Origin: Gigantopelta aegis
Taxonomy: Eukaryota; Mollusca; Gastropoda; Neomphalida; Peltospiridae
DNA: 64,000 nt
NCBI RefSeq assembly: GCF_016097555.1
Contig: NC_054702.1
Location: forward strand, 84,996,175-85,060,174
Reading direction: 5' to 3'
Made by a program: the position numbers and the translations under genes. The notes beneath the pieces are model-generated. The model ran no database searches, had not been told where the DNA came from, and saw only the letters and a list, made by a program, of their open reading frames with translations. Of this stretch, positions 1 through 11,449 are shown piece by piece (the stretch's first letter is position 1; every line of letters begins with the position of its first letter).

Positions 1-116
1 TAAACTTAGCCTGGGCCACGTGGCCAGCACTGCCGACAGACAGTCATAATGACATACAAATATAGCATGCATTTTGATGGTTCATGCTTTATTAATTGAA
101 TTAATAATTATATGAA

Positions 117-196
117 TGCAGAATTTAGCTCAGTTGTAGATTGTCGGCCTGACGTTCATAAGGTCGAATGTTCGATCTTCTTTAGTATACCCGTTT
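117..196 (+). repeat. Decayed tRNA-like SINE head
   Basis: TTAGCTCAGTTGTAGA resembles a pol III A box, and GGTCGAATGTTCGATC, about 35 bases later, resembles a B box. No tRNA cloverleaf closes around them, so this reads as an old SINE head and not as a tRNA gene. Confidence 0.35.
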
Positions 197-313
197 AGTT
201 TCTTACTTATTTACCTTTGATCAATGAATCACATATCACAAAAGGAACTTGCTACCAGTAATGTGAAGACTACGGGCTAGCTGGAGAAAATTACTAAGGG
301 CTCTAATTTTGAC

Positions 314-398
314 TTTTGTGTGTATTGTATGTATGTGTGCGCGTGCATGCGTGCGCGTGTATGTACATGTGTGCGTGTGTGTGTTTGCGTGCACGCGT
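314..398. repeat. GT/GC alternating microsatellite
   Basis: About 85 bases of imperfect alternating purine-pyrimidine sequence (GTGTGT, GCGCGT, GTGCAT units). Such tracts are length-variable and can adopt Z-DNA. It lies about 450 bp upstream of the gene A start codon. Confidence 0.7.
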
Positions 399-845
399 AA
401 ATTAATTACTTAAGATGTTACCACCCGTATGTGAGCCCTGGACCTTGACTTAATTGGCTCTCAGCGGCCCTACTTGCTGTAGGTGTAAAACTGGAAACAT
501 ACCCGGTATATACTAACAGCGGGTTTCTTTCTTCTTGAGGTGAAAAGAGTGGGGGAAGAACAGAAAAAAAGAAGAAAAATAGAACGGGAGAAGAGGGAAC
601 CTTGCAAAAACCTTTTCTACACTTTAAAAGAGAAAAATAGTATTAATAATTATTTTGAAAATATGCTGAAATGGCCAGCATTGTGAAAGTTTAATAATAA
701 TACATGCTACTATTATCACTTTTGTTTAAAACTGTGAACAAAATGCCACTTCAGCTAATACAGGCCTATTTTTTTTTAGATAAGACAACTTATGTTGTCA
801 TTCAACCAGACTACTTGAAGATATACACGTGGAACTTGGTCCGTT

Positions 846-3800
846 ATGTTTGTGGTTCTTGTAGTGACTATTTTGGCTCTAGCCAGTGGGCAAACACCAA
901 AACCATGTGGTGAGTTGATATAATTACAATTTTAATTCTACTTTTACAAGAACTTAAATTAATTTTGTGCGTATACATTGCAAACATAAAAATGTAAGGA
1001 AATATACTAGTCACAAGAAGTTAAGGGCCACATGGACACTGCGTCTGTGCCAGTGGTATGAAAACGCTCTTGCAGTTAATGGATGACGGAATGGCTCACT
1101 TGCAGGTATCTCGCTACTTGTCTCATGAGTGTGCTATCATTCAGAGATGGCAGGGCTCGACCACAGTCCAGAATGCCCAGTTTACGTTTTGGTGGTGTAG
1201 TTATCCGAAGCCAGATTACAAAGACATTTATACCCTCTCAACCCTAAGCAAACATGAAAAGTGTTAAATATAAAAAAGGGAGTTTCACGTGTATCATGCA
1301 GTTTTCAGGCAGGTGCCCTGCTTAATAAAAAAAAAAAGGTTTTATAAAGTCAAACAATCTTGGATTTTTTTATGCATTTGCCAAACGCTTTCTACCGGCA
1401 ACCATACAAGCTGTGAGTAAAAGGCTCATGCACATACAATCTGAAATGCTTTATTCAAGTCTGTAACCTACTTTTCATTACCTATCACCACCCTTGGTTT
1501 TTTGTTTTAATTTTTGAAAAAGTAAGTTAAACTTTGATACTGGCCCTTAATTTATTGTGACTAGTTGGTAAACTTTTCAAAACTTCAATAAATGCTTGTT
1601 AAAATAAATTGTGCATTTTAATTTCACAACCATCTATTTTTTTAATTTACAGAAAGTCCAAAGGAGTTTGAAGCAAATTTTATAAGGGTACGTTTGTTTA
1701 TGCATCTTCAGATGTTTTACTCATTGGCATATACAACAAGCATGTGTTCTTTTAATTTAAACTTAGGTTTTAACATTTTTAATATAATCTTAATGTTGCA
1801 GTATTATTTTGTCTATCATGATATTAAAGATTAATACATAATTTTAAAAATTAAATATATAAAAATTGTATATGGCATAAATATCCACTAAATAATTTCG
1901 GATTTTGTTTCGTACTTAGTTGGTATTTTTGGTGGAAGCAATGACGTGGATAAACGTTTGACCAGTCTGGACTTGAATATGTTCAGTGATACAGAATCTT
2001 TTTTTTTTTTTTTTTTTTTTTGGACCCCAGACAGTGTCAGGGTTGGGGGCCCTGATTTCACTACCTTACATCCATGTTATAAGTACATATGAACATTATT
2101 TATATATATATATAATATCGTGTAATTAGAATCAATATAATAATATTAATAAACATGAATACATGAAAACATGGAGTTCACTAATATGTGGGGTTAACAG
2201 TGACGATAGAGGTAGAGGAAAGATTTGAAGGAAATGGTAAAGGGAGAAAAGAGAAGTTATGGAAGGAAGAAGGAAAGAAAGAGTGAATTAAATACTTTAA
2301 TTTCGAAAGAGAAAACATATTTGTATTGAAATACCTCTAGAACATTGTATTGCCATGTCTTGTTTCTAGGTATCTGGACCAAGGTGCCCAATATTCCTCA
2401 AATTCTTGAAATTGACAATTTTTGAGAAGTATATATTTTTCAATTTCTATTTTATCTTTTAAAATATTTAAAAAAGCATATATGTTAGGTCCATGTTTCT
2501 GCATTTTAGATCTATATATATAGTATTTAACATTGATAATGAGCCAATTAATAAATACCATCTTGCTTTTTTCCCTCTTTATGATTCCAAACAAGACTGT
2601 CTGTTTATCGAGTTGTGTATGTTCACCTTTGTCCTGAATCCATCGTTCAGTTTCCTTTTATAAAAGAAAGACTTTAGAGCAGTCATAGAACAAATGCTCC
2701 AATGTTTCTGGTTGTCTTTGACAAAAATCGCAAACGTTTGATTCTATGTATTTTATTTTATATAAGAACGTGTTTGTCGTGATTATTCGATGTAGAATTC
2801 TATATTGAAACCACTGTAAAGTTGTATCTTTTAAACATATAAATGGTAAATTATACACTTTTTACCACTCCTGTAATGATAGTATGAAACCTAAATTGTA
2901 ATATTTTCTTTGGGAAGTTGGCACTATTGTCGATTTGTTTAAAATATTATACATTTCTTTGCACCCTTTAGTAGTTTTAAAACATAACTCCAATTTAAAA
3001 AGAAATATAGGATTTAAGGTGTTAACCTGTTGGTTGTTGATACTTGACAATGTGCAATGCATAAAGGTTAAAAGTTTAAAAGTTAAAAATCTACCAAATT
3101 CATCCATTAAATCTTGAATAAATATAACTACATGTTTAATATAGTTTTCATAATATATAGGTTTGTGGTCAATAGTTATTTTACTATTAAACCAAATATT
3201 AATTCTAATTATTTCAATTTTACATTCGGGAATGAGTTTTTGTTGAATTAGCCACCAGCTATGTAAAATATTTTCCCAGAAATAGTTACCTAGTTTTTTT
3301 ATTTGTATTTTGATAAAATAATCCCCACACGTAATAAGTTTTTGCACAGATAATTTTGTAGTAATTTCAAAAAATGTTTTCCATTTTGCGTTAGTTGAAA
3401 ACAGTCTGCTAATCCAGGTGGATTTTAAAGCTATCATAAAATTCAAAATATTTAGCATTTTAAGGCCACCATTTGAGTAACTTTGAGTTAAAACTTCGCG
3501 TTTTATTCTGTCTGGTTTATTTTGCCAGATAAAGTTAGAAAACATTTTATCTATTTGTTTTATCATTTTGTCTGGTGGGTTAGGAAGTGAAATTAATAAG
3601 TGTGTTAATTTAGGAATAATTAAGGATTTTAAAACAACTATTCTACCGAACACAGTCAGTTTTCTTGTTGTCCAAAGTTTTGTTAAATTTTTATTTCGTT
3701 AATTTTTATTTCAAAATTAATTGTAGTAATTTGTTTCAGGTCAACTGAAAATTTTATCCCTAACAATTCAAAATGTTCTGCACCCCATTCTAATTTCCAT

Positions 3801-4944
3801 CTTACTTGATGATAAACCTCTTTTGAGAACTTTTTACTGCTTATCCAAATGACTTTCGATTTCGAATAGTTTATCTTCAACCCAGAAGCATTAGCATACA
3901 CGTCTAGGATTTTTAAGGTATTCTCAAGGGATTTGGGAGATCCATCTAGAATAAAGGTTGTGTCGTCTGCATATTGAGATAAGAGGAATTCCTCTCCACT
4001 AATTTTTAAACCATTTATATTTTTAGAATTTCTGATTAATATTGCGAGGATTTCTGCACATATAATAAAAATATATGGTGAGAGAGGGTCACCTTGTCTA
4101 CATCCACGTTCTAAGTTGAAGCTTTCTGATAAAAATCCATTTTGAAGTACTCTTGAAGTTGAATTGTTATAGAGGATTTTTATCCAGTTTTTAATAGATA
4201 TTTTAAAATTAAATAATTCTAACACTTTTTCGATAAATTTCCAAGAAAGAGAGTTAAATGCCTTTTCGAAATAGTGATACAGAATCTTTCAATGTATTAA
4301 ATTTTCATGGTGTATTACAATTTTTCTTAGATGCATTTGTGAATTGCATTTGAAGAAAATAGCATAACATCTAGAGATTTCTGATATCCAGTGGTTGTTG
4401 TTGGGTTTTTGTTTCAGTGGGACCATGAGCGGAAGTGGTTTCAGGAAGCGCGCGTAGCCTATGACGAAAACAACCAGAGAACCCGAGAACGAGAGGAACT
4501 TCTGATTGGTTCAAAGGCAAACTTCTATGACATACTAACTCTTCATAAAGAGGTTAATATGTTTTGATGTTAAATGGTCCTCCTAATGAATTTATACAAT
4601 TGTGGATCGTCATATGAATACTGTTGGTTCTGCAATTAAATAGAGAATGTTTTTGTCCCTATATATGGTATATTAATTTCAACACAATATATGTTTTTAT
4701 TTTCTTATAACAAAAGAATAGAAAATATATAAAATAACCGGGGAATCGAGAGAAAAATGTGTAAGTAAATATAAGACTGTCTCAAAAACGATCACATACA
4801 TGTCCATGATGGTCAAAGAATGGATGGGAGCCACAAACTAATTTTAACAGCCTAGTAAATCTTTAAAGCAAATAACGTTAAACTAACTAATTTTATTATA
4901 TGGATAATGATGATAAAGAGCTTATTCAAATAAAGTGCCTCTGT

Positions 4945-5016
<72 letters not shown>

Positions 5017-7579
5017 TATATATATCAAAAGTTAGGCTATATATATGATTTAATGTAGTGAATCTTTTAAGACTCAAATCGTGCCACTTTACAGTACACA
5101 CACCCATAAGCGTACGAGACAGGGGGTGGGCTGGGGGTGGGCAACTGCTCCTCTAGTGCTGGAGAAAAACCTCAAATTCGGGCGAAAATGATACAGATAT
5201 TCGGGCAAAATGTGCTACCATGTAATTCCATCATTTTACACTCAAAATTAGTTGTAATCCATGTAAAAATGCGTAGTGATTCGTTTGCAACCCTATATAG
5301 CTGTTTGGTAGTAATGTCAATATAAATAAATGACATTGTTGTTATCCAGATTCTGGCATTTTCGTTTAATTTGGGCAAAATCCAGCCTGCCCCCCTACAA
5401 AAATGGGAGCCCGTACGCCTATACACACATCTACTCCACCCTGCCTTTTCTGGAGATAGTGATTGTACTGCTCTGCGCCGAGCTTACCACGTCGATGTAT
5501 GTTTTGTTATTCAGAATAAGGAATATCGGTTGAACCTGAAGACCAAGACGTGTAATGTGACAGTTCCTCGCAGATCCTTCATGCCTCTGGGAATCCCCAT
5601 GGGTACCAAGTATCAAGGGTCGTACGTGGTGGGGATGGTGGGCAACCCCAACGAACAGGTTACCGCCGCAACATTCGAGGGGACACACGAAGGCAGTGAG
5701 TATTACAATAGTAGACTATACTTTATACTAGTAAATAAACATAATAATATATAAATGAAAAGTGTTTTGAAAATAATAAAAATGTCCCACTGTTTATGTG
5801 TAGTTTGTGACAGCATTTGTCGTCAAGTTATAAATAAAACAGCAATACTTACCCATAGAGAAGGATGTCGTGTGCTCAACAAGTAGACAGATTAACAAAA
5901 TAATAATCAAATACAGAGTTGCGTAGGAATGCATGAATGAACGAATGTTTAAGGACACCCCAGCACACAAAATACACATCGGCTATTGGGTGTCACAAAT
6001 GGTAAGTATATAAAAATATTATTTAGATATATGTATGTAAAACCAGTGTAAGGAGCTGTGGGGAAAAAGTATAATACAATACATAAAATCAAGGTAAGTA
6101 TATTTTAAAACTTTGTATAGGTTAAAATGGTTCTTTACACATGACATCCGTTGTATGGTAGTTGAGATGAATTGTTGAGCCTTAAATGAATATTGAAGCA
6201 CGGAAATGAAGTAAAATGAATGAATGAATATCATTCTAGTGGTCCTAAAAAGTGCACTTTAGTCAACGGGGGGGGGGGGGGGACGTAGCCCAGTGGTAAA
6301 GCGCTCGCTTGATGCGCGGTCAGTTTGGGATCGATCCCCGTTGGTAGACCCAATGGGCTATTTCTTGTTCCAGCCAGTACACCACGACTGGTATATCAAA
6401 GGCCGTGGTATGTGCTATCCTGTCTGTGAGATGGTGCATATAAAAGTTCCCTTGCTACTAATGGGAAAATGTGGTGGGTTTCCATATGTTTGACATCCAT
6501 TAGCCGATGATTAATCAATCAATGTGCTCTAGTGGTGTCGTTAAACAAAAACAAACTGGTCAACGGGGAGTAAATGCGCCTAATGAGTAGCATCTCTTAT
6601 ACGAGGTTGTATAATTATATTTCGTTTGACAGTTGTAGACAGTGAATAATAATATTAGACATTATTTTATATGATGATTATTTTCATGCAAAATGTTGGG
6701 TAATCTACTCTAGTCGCGTTTCAGTTTCCATAAATAAGGTTTAAGAAATTTTCTTTCAGACTTTTTCTGGGGTGCGGTAACTATTCCTTCCTGCGTTCCA
6801 CTTCAATATGGCGTCCATTTCAACAGCACGGGTGATGGATTTCATATGACGTGAGCAAATATACACAATGTCAAATGCACAATAATGACATACTGAATGT
6901 GCATATAGTGACTGAATGTATTTAATTATGATGTTTTTAAAAATAAGTAAAATTAGGTTTAGACCTAAGCAAAACTACACACAAAACATAATGGAAATAT
7001 AATCTAATAGCAGATTCAAAGCGTTTGAGACATGGACATTGAATTTCAAAAGATAACAGTTACTGTTTACTGATTTTATAGGGTGACATATAGGTTACAA
7101 AATCAATTTCCATGGCTGATAATGTTGACTTTTTCTAACAAAGTGATATTAGCAGCATATTAACCAGGTATAACTACAAATGATGGTTTGCAGCAACGAC
7201 TTTACTATTACCGTAAAGGTTCCACATGTGACATTGCACAAGTAATAAAGGTTATCTTACACAGAAAACAATTATCTTACGTAATATAATATTAAAAATA
7301 AAGTCTTAATAATATAATATAATATTAATATCATATTTCTAGGGTGTGATCCGATTTTTAGAGTATAATTACATATGGAAGATAATTAACATTTATGGCT
7401 CACATTCATGTTACTGAAATGGTATATTCATTCATGTCGCTATTTTTTTTTTTAAAGTATACAGGTACATGAATAACATGATATGTATTTAGTTTTTCTT
7501 ATGTTTCAGGTTTTACGATCTTCAAATAGGGATAGTGGACCCCAATGTCTGGATACCCCCAAAGGAATGTCTACAGTAA
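846..7579 (+). CDS. Ependymin-related secreted protein, gene A (six exons)
   Basis: Coding exons: 846-909, 1653-1687, 4418-4552, 5515-5695, 6760-6850, 7510-7579 (stop TAA). All introns are GT..AG; intron phases are 1,0,0,1,2. The product is 191 residues. Residues 1-15 are a hydrophobic signal peptide (MFVVLVVTILALASG), so the protein should be secreted. Family marks are PCESPKEFE at 20-28, the four cysteines expected of ependymins (C21, C91, C150, C189), CNVT at 91-94 and IPPKEC near the C-terminus. N-glycosylation sequons lie at N92 and N160. Ependymins (PF00811) are extracellular, often calcium-binding glycoproteins; in molluscs related proteins occur in mantle and other secretions. The specific role here is unknown. 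The ATG was chosen because it begins the signal peptide and its exon matches gene B exon 1 in length. Intron 2 carries a LINE and intron 4 a SINE. Overlapping AATAAA signals follow the stop. Confidence 0.9.
1055..1160 (+). pseudogene. Possible remnant of a Tc1-like transposase helix-turn-helix
   Basis: Within intron 1 of gene A the + frame reads LMDDGMAHLQVSRYL followed by AIIQRW. This resembles the paired-like helix-turn-helix of Tc1 transposases (compare RLDAGESRTAVARAF and TISRLW in the element at 8.6-10.1 kb). The rest of the transposase and the terminal repeats are not visible, so this is weak. Confidence 0.25.
1985..4289 (-). mobile_element. 5'-truncated non-LTR retrotransposon (LINE) with target-site duplication
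   Basis: A LINE lies antisense in intron 2 of gene A. The 17-base direct repeat AGTGATACAGAATCTTT occurs at 1985-2001 and 4273-4289 and brackets the insert exactly. The T run at 2001-2021 is the poly(A) tail on the minus strand. The body is about 2.27 kb and starts abruptly inside the reverse transcriptase domain, so the 5' end is missing, as usual for target-primed reverse transcription. Removing it leaves an intron of about 440 bp, close to the size of the other introns. An L1/Tx1-type element is my best guess. Confidence 0.88.
2337..4225 (-). pseudogene. LINE reverse transcriptase and C-terminal domain, broken
   Basis: Minus-strand reading runs from 4225 down to 2337 in four open pieces. 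The first (4225-3683) has the RT signatures RQGDPLSPYIF and the box-5 motif YADDTTFIL; just upstream is a KAFNSLSW stretch where KAFDSL is usual. The second (3653-2862) is the region after RT (FGRIVVLKSLIIPKL, then a Trp- and Lys-rich part). The third (2858-2658) holds a CCHC motif, CDFCQRQPETLEHLFYDC, typical of L1/Tx1-like and related LINE C-termini. The frame is interrupted several times, so it cannot be active. Confidence 0.8.
4947..5027. repeat. (TA)n microsatellite, intron 3 of gene A
   Basis: About 80 bases of TA dinucleotides with one break near 5008. No coding content; the open frame through it is an artefact of the repeat. Confidence 0.9.
5930..5993 (-). repeat. SINE 3' tail with (CATT)n-type end, inverted
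   Basis: On the minus strand this reads as a tail with CAATAGCCGATG, then GTGCTGGGGTGTCCTTAAAC, ending in an ATTCGTTCATTCAT run. The same tail is found in + orientation at 27127-27205. It lies in intron 4 of gene A. Confidence 0.6.
6271..6558 (+). repeat. tRNA-derived SINE, head 1 + tail B, with target-site duplication
   Basis: The head has an A box (TAGCCCAGTGGTAAAGCGCT) and a B box (GGGATCGATCCCC). The shared core follows (CCAGCCAGTACACCACGACT, then ATCAAAGGCCGTGGTATGTG), and then tail B (GCTCTAGTGGTGTCGTTAAAC). GTCAACGGG flanks both sides (6262-6270 and 6559-6567), after a G run that may be slippage. It sits in intron 4 of gene A. Confidence 0.85.
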
Positions 7580-7619
7580 TAAAGAAAGACTTACTCTTCA
7601 CTACTCTTCACTAAATAAA
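7578..7619 (+). terminator. Polyadenylation signals of gene A
   Basis: AATAAA overlaps the stop codon at 7578-7583 and occurs again at 7614-7619. The second is better placed for a short 3' UTR ending near 7635. Confidence 0.6.
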
Positions 7620-8070
7620 GACTTTCTAATCACTACCGAAGACTTTTCTCGTATGTTAGTGAGGGTACGATATAGACGAGTGAATAAAAGTTTGTCTGAG
7701 ATTCTGTAGGCCATACGCATAGGAACGATCACCCCCTTGAAGGATTGGTAAACAAGTAAATTCTACGACCGACTGTTAAATCAAAAACTGTATGTCATAT
7801 AGATCTGTGGAAAGTGCATATACAATTCCACCACCACCCCACCACCCAGCACACGCGTCTATTCATTGGTTCCTTTTTGACGCAAATGGACTTTAGTTCT
7901 TTAAAACAAATAGCTGAACTGTTAAGCTATTCAGGACGTGAAATTATAATTATAATAACATGAATCCTACTATATTTCTCAAATATACTATTTCTCACTT
8001 TTAAACTAGTATTACTACATTTAAACTGTAATGAAATTTGTGAAAGAGTACATATACTATAAAGTCATGT
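7620..8070. other. Intergenic DNA after gene A
   Basis: I see no gene or recognisable repeat in this stretch. A short C-rich CCACCACC run lies near 7840. Confidence 0.4.
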
Positions 8071-8318
8071 TGATGTGCAGTCGGTTTGGGATCGATCCCC
8101 GTCGGTGGTCGCATTGGTCTATTTCTCGTTCCAGCCAGTGCACCATGACTAGTATATCAAAGGCTGTGGTATGTGCTATCCTGTATGTGGGATGGTGCAT
8201 ATAAACGATCCCTTGCTACTAATGAAAACATGTAGCGGGTTTCCTCTCTAAGACTATATGTCAGATGCAGATGATTAATAATCAATGTGCCCTAGTGGTG
8301 TCGTTAAAAAAAAAAAAC
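8071..8318 (+). repeat. SINE, 5'-truncated head 1 + tail B
   Basis: It begins inside the head just before the B box (GGGATCGATCCCC at about 8088-8100). It runs through the core and ends in tail B (CCTAGTGGTGTCGTTAAA) with an A run. Confidence 0.8.
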
Positions 8319-8322
8319 TTTT

Positions 8323-8495
8323 TTGATATGCACTTTCCCATTACATACCAGTCTTTGATATACCAGCCGTGGTGCACTGGTTGGGATGAGGGAAAATCCA
8401 ATCAAAGAATGGATCCACTGAGATTGTTCGATCCTACAACGCAAAACCCTCAGGCGTGCGTTTTACTTACTGGGATAGATCCCTCTTCCCACCAC
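8323..8495 (-). repeat. SINE head and core, inverted fragment
   Basis: In minus orientation it shows a degenerate head (GTAGGATCGAACAATC as B-box region) and the core (CAACCAGTGCACCACGGCTG). It abuts the preceding SINE tail to tail, forming a head-out inverted pair. Confidence 0.65.
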
Positions 8496-8641
8496 CACAC
8501 GTAAACAAATTATAACAAAATGAAGACATTTTGTGGTGACTTTCCACTGACTGAATTTACTTTAAATTTCTCAAAATGTGTGTAAGATACTCCACAATAT
8601 TGTAAAGTTGTATTTGTACTTACAGATGTATATGTGGCATA

Positions 8642-10141
8642 TATACTCTTCAAAAGAAGAAACGCAAAACCACATTGTCGTAACATTTGGAGAATTGATT
8701 TAATTATTGAATGGTGAGTCCGATAATTACCAAATGTTGCAGGATTGTTCACAATTCACTCTAGTCCATTGTGAGTAAGTGATAGGACACACCACCAAGG
8801 TCAAGGTCATCTGGAGTCAATACCGGGTGTGGCCTCCGCGTGTGTTGACAACTGCCTGGCACCGCCTGCCCATTGAAGCAACCAGAGTACGGATGACGTC
8901 CCGGGGGATGGTGGCCCACTCGGCCTGCAAGGCTGCTGCCAGCTCGGGCAGGGTCTGGGGCTGTGGTTGTCGCTGTCGGAGGCGTCGGTCCAACTCGTCC
9001 CATAGATTCTCAATTGGGTTCAAATCCGGTGATATCGATGGCCAAGGAAGGACATTAATGTTGTTGTTCTTTAGGAAAGCCGTTGTGAGACGTGCTGTGT
9101 GAGGCCTGGCGTTGTCATGTTGGAACACTGCGTTGGCGTTGGCCATAACGAACGATGTGTGGCCGGAGGATCTGGTCAATGTAGCCCTGTGCATTCAGGT
9201 TGCCCTGCACGTGGACCAGGTCAGTTCTGCCAGTGTGTGAGATGGCTGCCCACACCATGACACTACCCCCGCCGAATCTGTCCACTTCCTGCACGCAGTT
9301 TGCCGCATAACGTTCACCACGACGCCTATACACGCGACATCTTCCATCATGACGTCGGAGCAGAAATCGGGACTCGTCACTGAACCACACCTGTCTCCAT
9401 CGCAGTTGAGGCCATTGTCGATGAATCTGGCACCACTGCAGTCGGAGTCGACGGTGTTGTGGTGTTAAGATGACACCTCGAACTGGACGTCTGGCACGAA
9501 TTCCTACCTCACGTAGGCGGTTCCGTACGGTCTGGTCGGATATCCTGCGCAAACCTGGTATTGCTGCGGCTGTGGAGGTGGCAGTAGTCAATCGTTCCCG
9601 AAGGTGGCGTACCCGGATGTAGCGGTCCTGCCCGGGGGTAGTGACCCGTGGTCGACCGGATCTAGGGAGGTCACGTGTTGATCCATGTTGCTGGTAACGG
9701 TCCCACAGTCTGGAGATGGTGCTTGGGGACACATGGAATGCCCTGGCAACGGCCGTTCTGGATTCGCCTGCGTCTAGTCGGCCGATGGCATTGTTTCTCT
9801 GCGGTTCACTGAGACGTGGCATGTCCTGGATTGTCAACTGTCGGCCAGATACAGAGGCCAGGCAAGCGAACACCCTGCACTTTTATACTGTCGGTGTTCA
9901 TGTTGCACGTGCAGACAACGCACGTGCAGTGGTGACATGGTTTGCACGTGGCTGCGTTTTTGCGAATATTCACATTTTGGAACTTTATTGTACAGTAGCT
10001 GCGTTTTATCGAATGTAACCGTGGGAATGTGTTTGGGACATGCAATGACCTTATATTCACAAAGCATGAACCGGTAGGAAACATAAAATCGGAGTTATAA
10101 CCCATTTGTACCCTTTTGCGTTTCTTTTTTTGAAGAGTATA
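8642..10141 (-). mobile_element. Tc1-like DNA transposon, family 1, nearly intact
   Basis: Terminal inverted repeats begin TACTCTTCAAAA and continue through AGAAACGCAAAA on both ends. TA target duplications lie at 8642-8643 and 10140-10141. The length of about 1.5 kb fits a complete Tc1 element. It carries one transposase gene on the minus strand with one frameshift. A decayed relative with the same ends lies at 35185-36621. Confidence 0.9.
8817..9822 (-). pseudogene. Tc1-like transposase (DD34E), one frameshift
   Basis: Starts at MPRLSEPQRNNAIGRL (ATG at 9822) and ends in GGHTRY at 8817; about 335 residues, normal for Tc1. Order: paired-like helix-turn-helix (AVARAFHVSPSTISRLW), GRPR-type linker (PRSGRPRVTT), second helix-turn-helix (IRARRPVRGV), then the catalytic domain. 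Catalytic residues are visible: D in FSDESRF, D in FQHDNARPH, and E in DLNPIENLWDEL, with 34 residues between the last two (DD34E). It cuts and pastes DNA at TA sites. The reading frame shifts once, near 9140, between ILRPHIV and MANANAVFQHD, so this copy should not make full enzyme. All three acidic residues survive. Confidence 0.88.
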
Positions 10142-10919
10142 TGTATAATACGATTGAAAAATCAGGCGAACTGATAAAAGTGGCGTTAAAGTTGATTTTT
10201 TATACTATGCAAATCAAAATTTTAAAGCAAATAGTTTGGCTATTTCAGTGTGTCGTTTGTGTTTATAAGTAATCCCATATAAAAGGTATGACTGGGTAAA
10301 TAATATTTATGAACAAAATGAAAATTTACTGTTTTCTTCAAATTCGTACCCTTGACCTTTAATGACCTCTGTGACCCCCCAAAACACGTTTCAAAGTTGA
10401 CCTCCACTGGAATGTGATGCAGTACATCTTCCTACATGGAATAACAATGGTGGTCGATTTGACTCTGCCAGGTAGAACGAAATCTTAAAAATGTGGATTG
10501 TGCCTCTAGCTTTGTAAAATCCGATCATGAACCATTTGGGATACCGTTTTACACAATTAACACAATTATGAACTAGCCTAAGATATTTTTAAGTTACATT
10601 AATCTGAAATGGACCTACGAACTAGAAGTAGACATTAAAGTAATCAACTATGCTAACACCAATACGTAATTACAATAACAATAGAAAAGTGATATCAAAA
10701 TGCATAATTATATTAAGTGTGTGCATGCACATACATGTGCAGATTATACTTTCAATAAGTCTGCATTTTTTCTGGTCTATACTATTAAAGCAACTTTTTC
10801 TGCCATTTTAAATTATTTTGGGTGTCGTTACACATTGACTGAATTTGGTACCAGCTTGATCGATTGACTGACTGTTTAGCTAACTGATTAATAAAATACC
10901 GTAATTGATTTATTGATTG
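10142..10919. other. Intergenic DNA
   Basis: No gene is recognised. It is AT-rich unique-looking sequence, ending in short TTGATTGA-type repeats at about 10900-10922. Confidence 0.4.
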
Positions 10920-10920
10920 A

Positions 10921-11294
10921 TTGGTCGGTAGGGAAAGAAAGAAAGAAAGAAATGTTTTATTTAACGACGCACTCAACACATTTTATTTACGGTTATATGG
11001 CGTCAGACATATGGTTAAGGACCACACAGATTTTAAGAGGAAACCCGCTGTCGCCACTTCATGGGCTACTCTTCCGATTAGCAGCAAGGGATCTTTTATT
11101 TGCGCTTCCCACAGGCAGGATAGCACAAACCATGGCCTTTGTTGAACCAGTTATGGATCACTGGTCGGTGCAAGTGGTTTACACCTACCTATTGAGCCTT
11201 GCGGAGCACTCACTCAGGGTTTGGAGTCGGTATCTGGATAAAAAATCCCATGCCTCAACTGGGATCCGAACCCAGTACCTTGGTCGGTAGGGAA
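10921..11294 (-). repeat. SINE with head 2 joined to tail A, with perfect target duplication
   Basis: TTGGTCGGTAGGGAA flanks the insert at 10921-10935 and 11280-11294 (15/15 match), so it is young. Read on the minus strand it has a 5'-truncated head 2 (B box CTGGGTTCGGATCCC) and a linker with GAGTGAGTGCTCCGCAAGG. Then come the shared core (AGATCCCTTGCTGCTAATCG) and tail A (TGTTGAGTGCGTCGTTAAAT), ending in TTTC repeats. The head differs from the other tail-A copies here. Confidence 0.85.
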
Positions 11295-11449
11295 GTCAAG
11301 GGCCAATTTCACTAAACATCATAAGTTTTCTTCTGCGACTAGCAGTTATACCGGGAATACGTTTACACGTGTTTGGCATCTATTTAACATGGAAAATTAC
11401 ATCATAATGGAAGATGGAGCATTTTAATGACAAAAGAAAATGTGTGTGC

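Larger units (their letters stand above)
1..845. other. Region upstream of ependymin-related gene A
   Basis: No gene is recognised here. It holds a decayed tRNA-like repeat head (117-196), an alternating purine-pyrimidine GT/GC tract (314-398) and A-rich sequence. The promoter and 5' UTR of gene A must lie at least partly here, but I see no convincing TATA box or initiator. Confidence 0.5.

Noticed and set aside
117-196. tRNA gene
   Set aside because: A- and B-box-like words are present but no acceptor stem or anticodon arm can be drawn; it fits a decayed SINE head.
4922-5107. 61-residue open frame rich in Ile-Tyr
   Set aside because: It is the translation of the (TA)n microsatellite.
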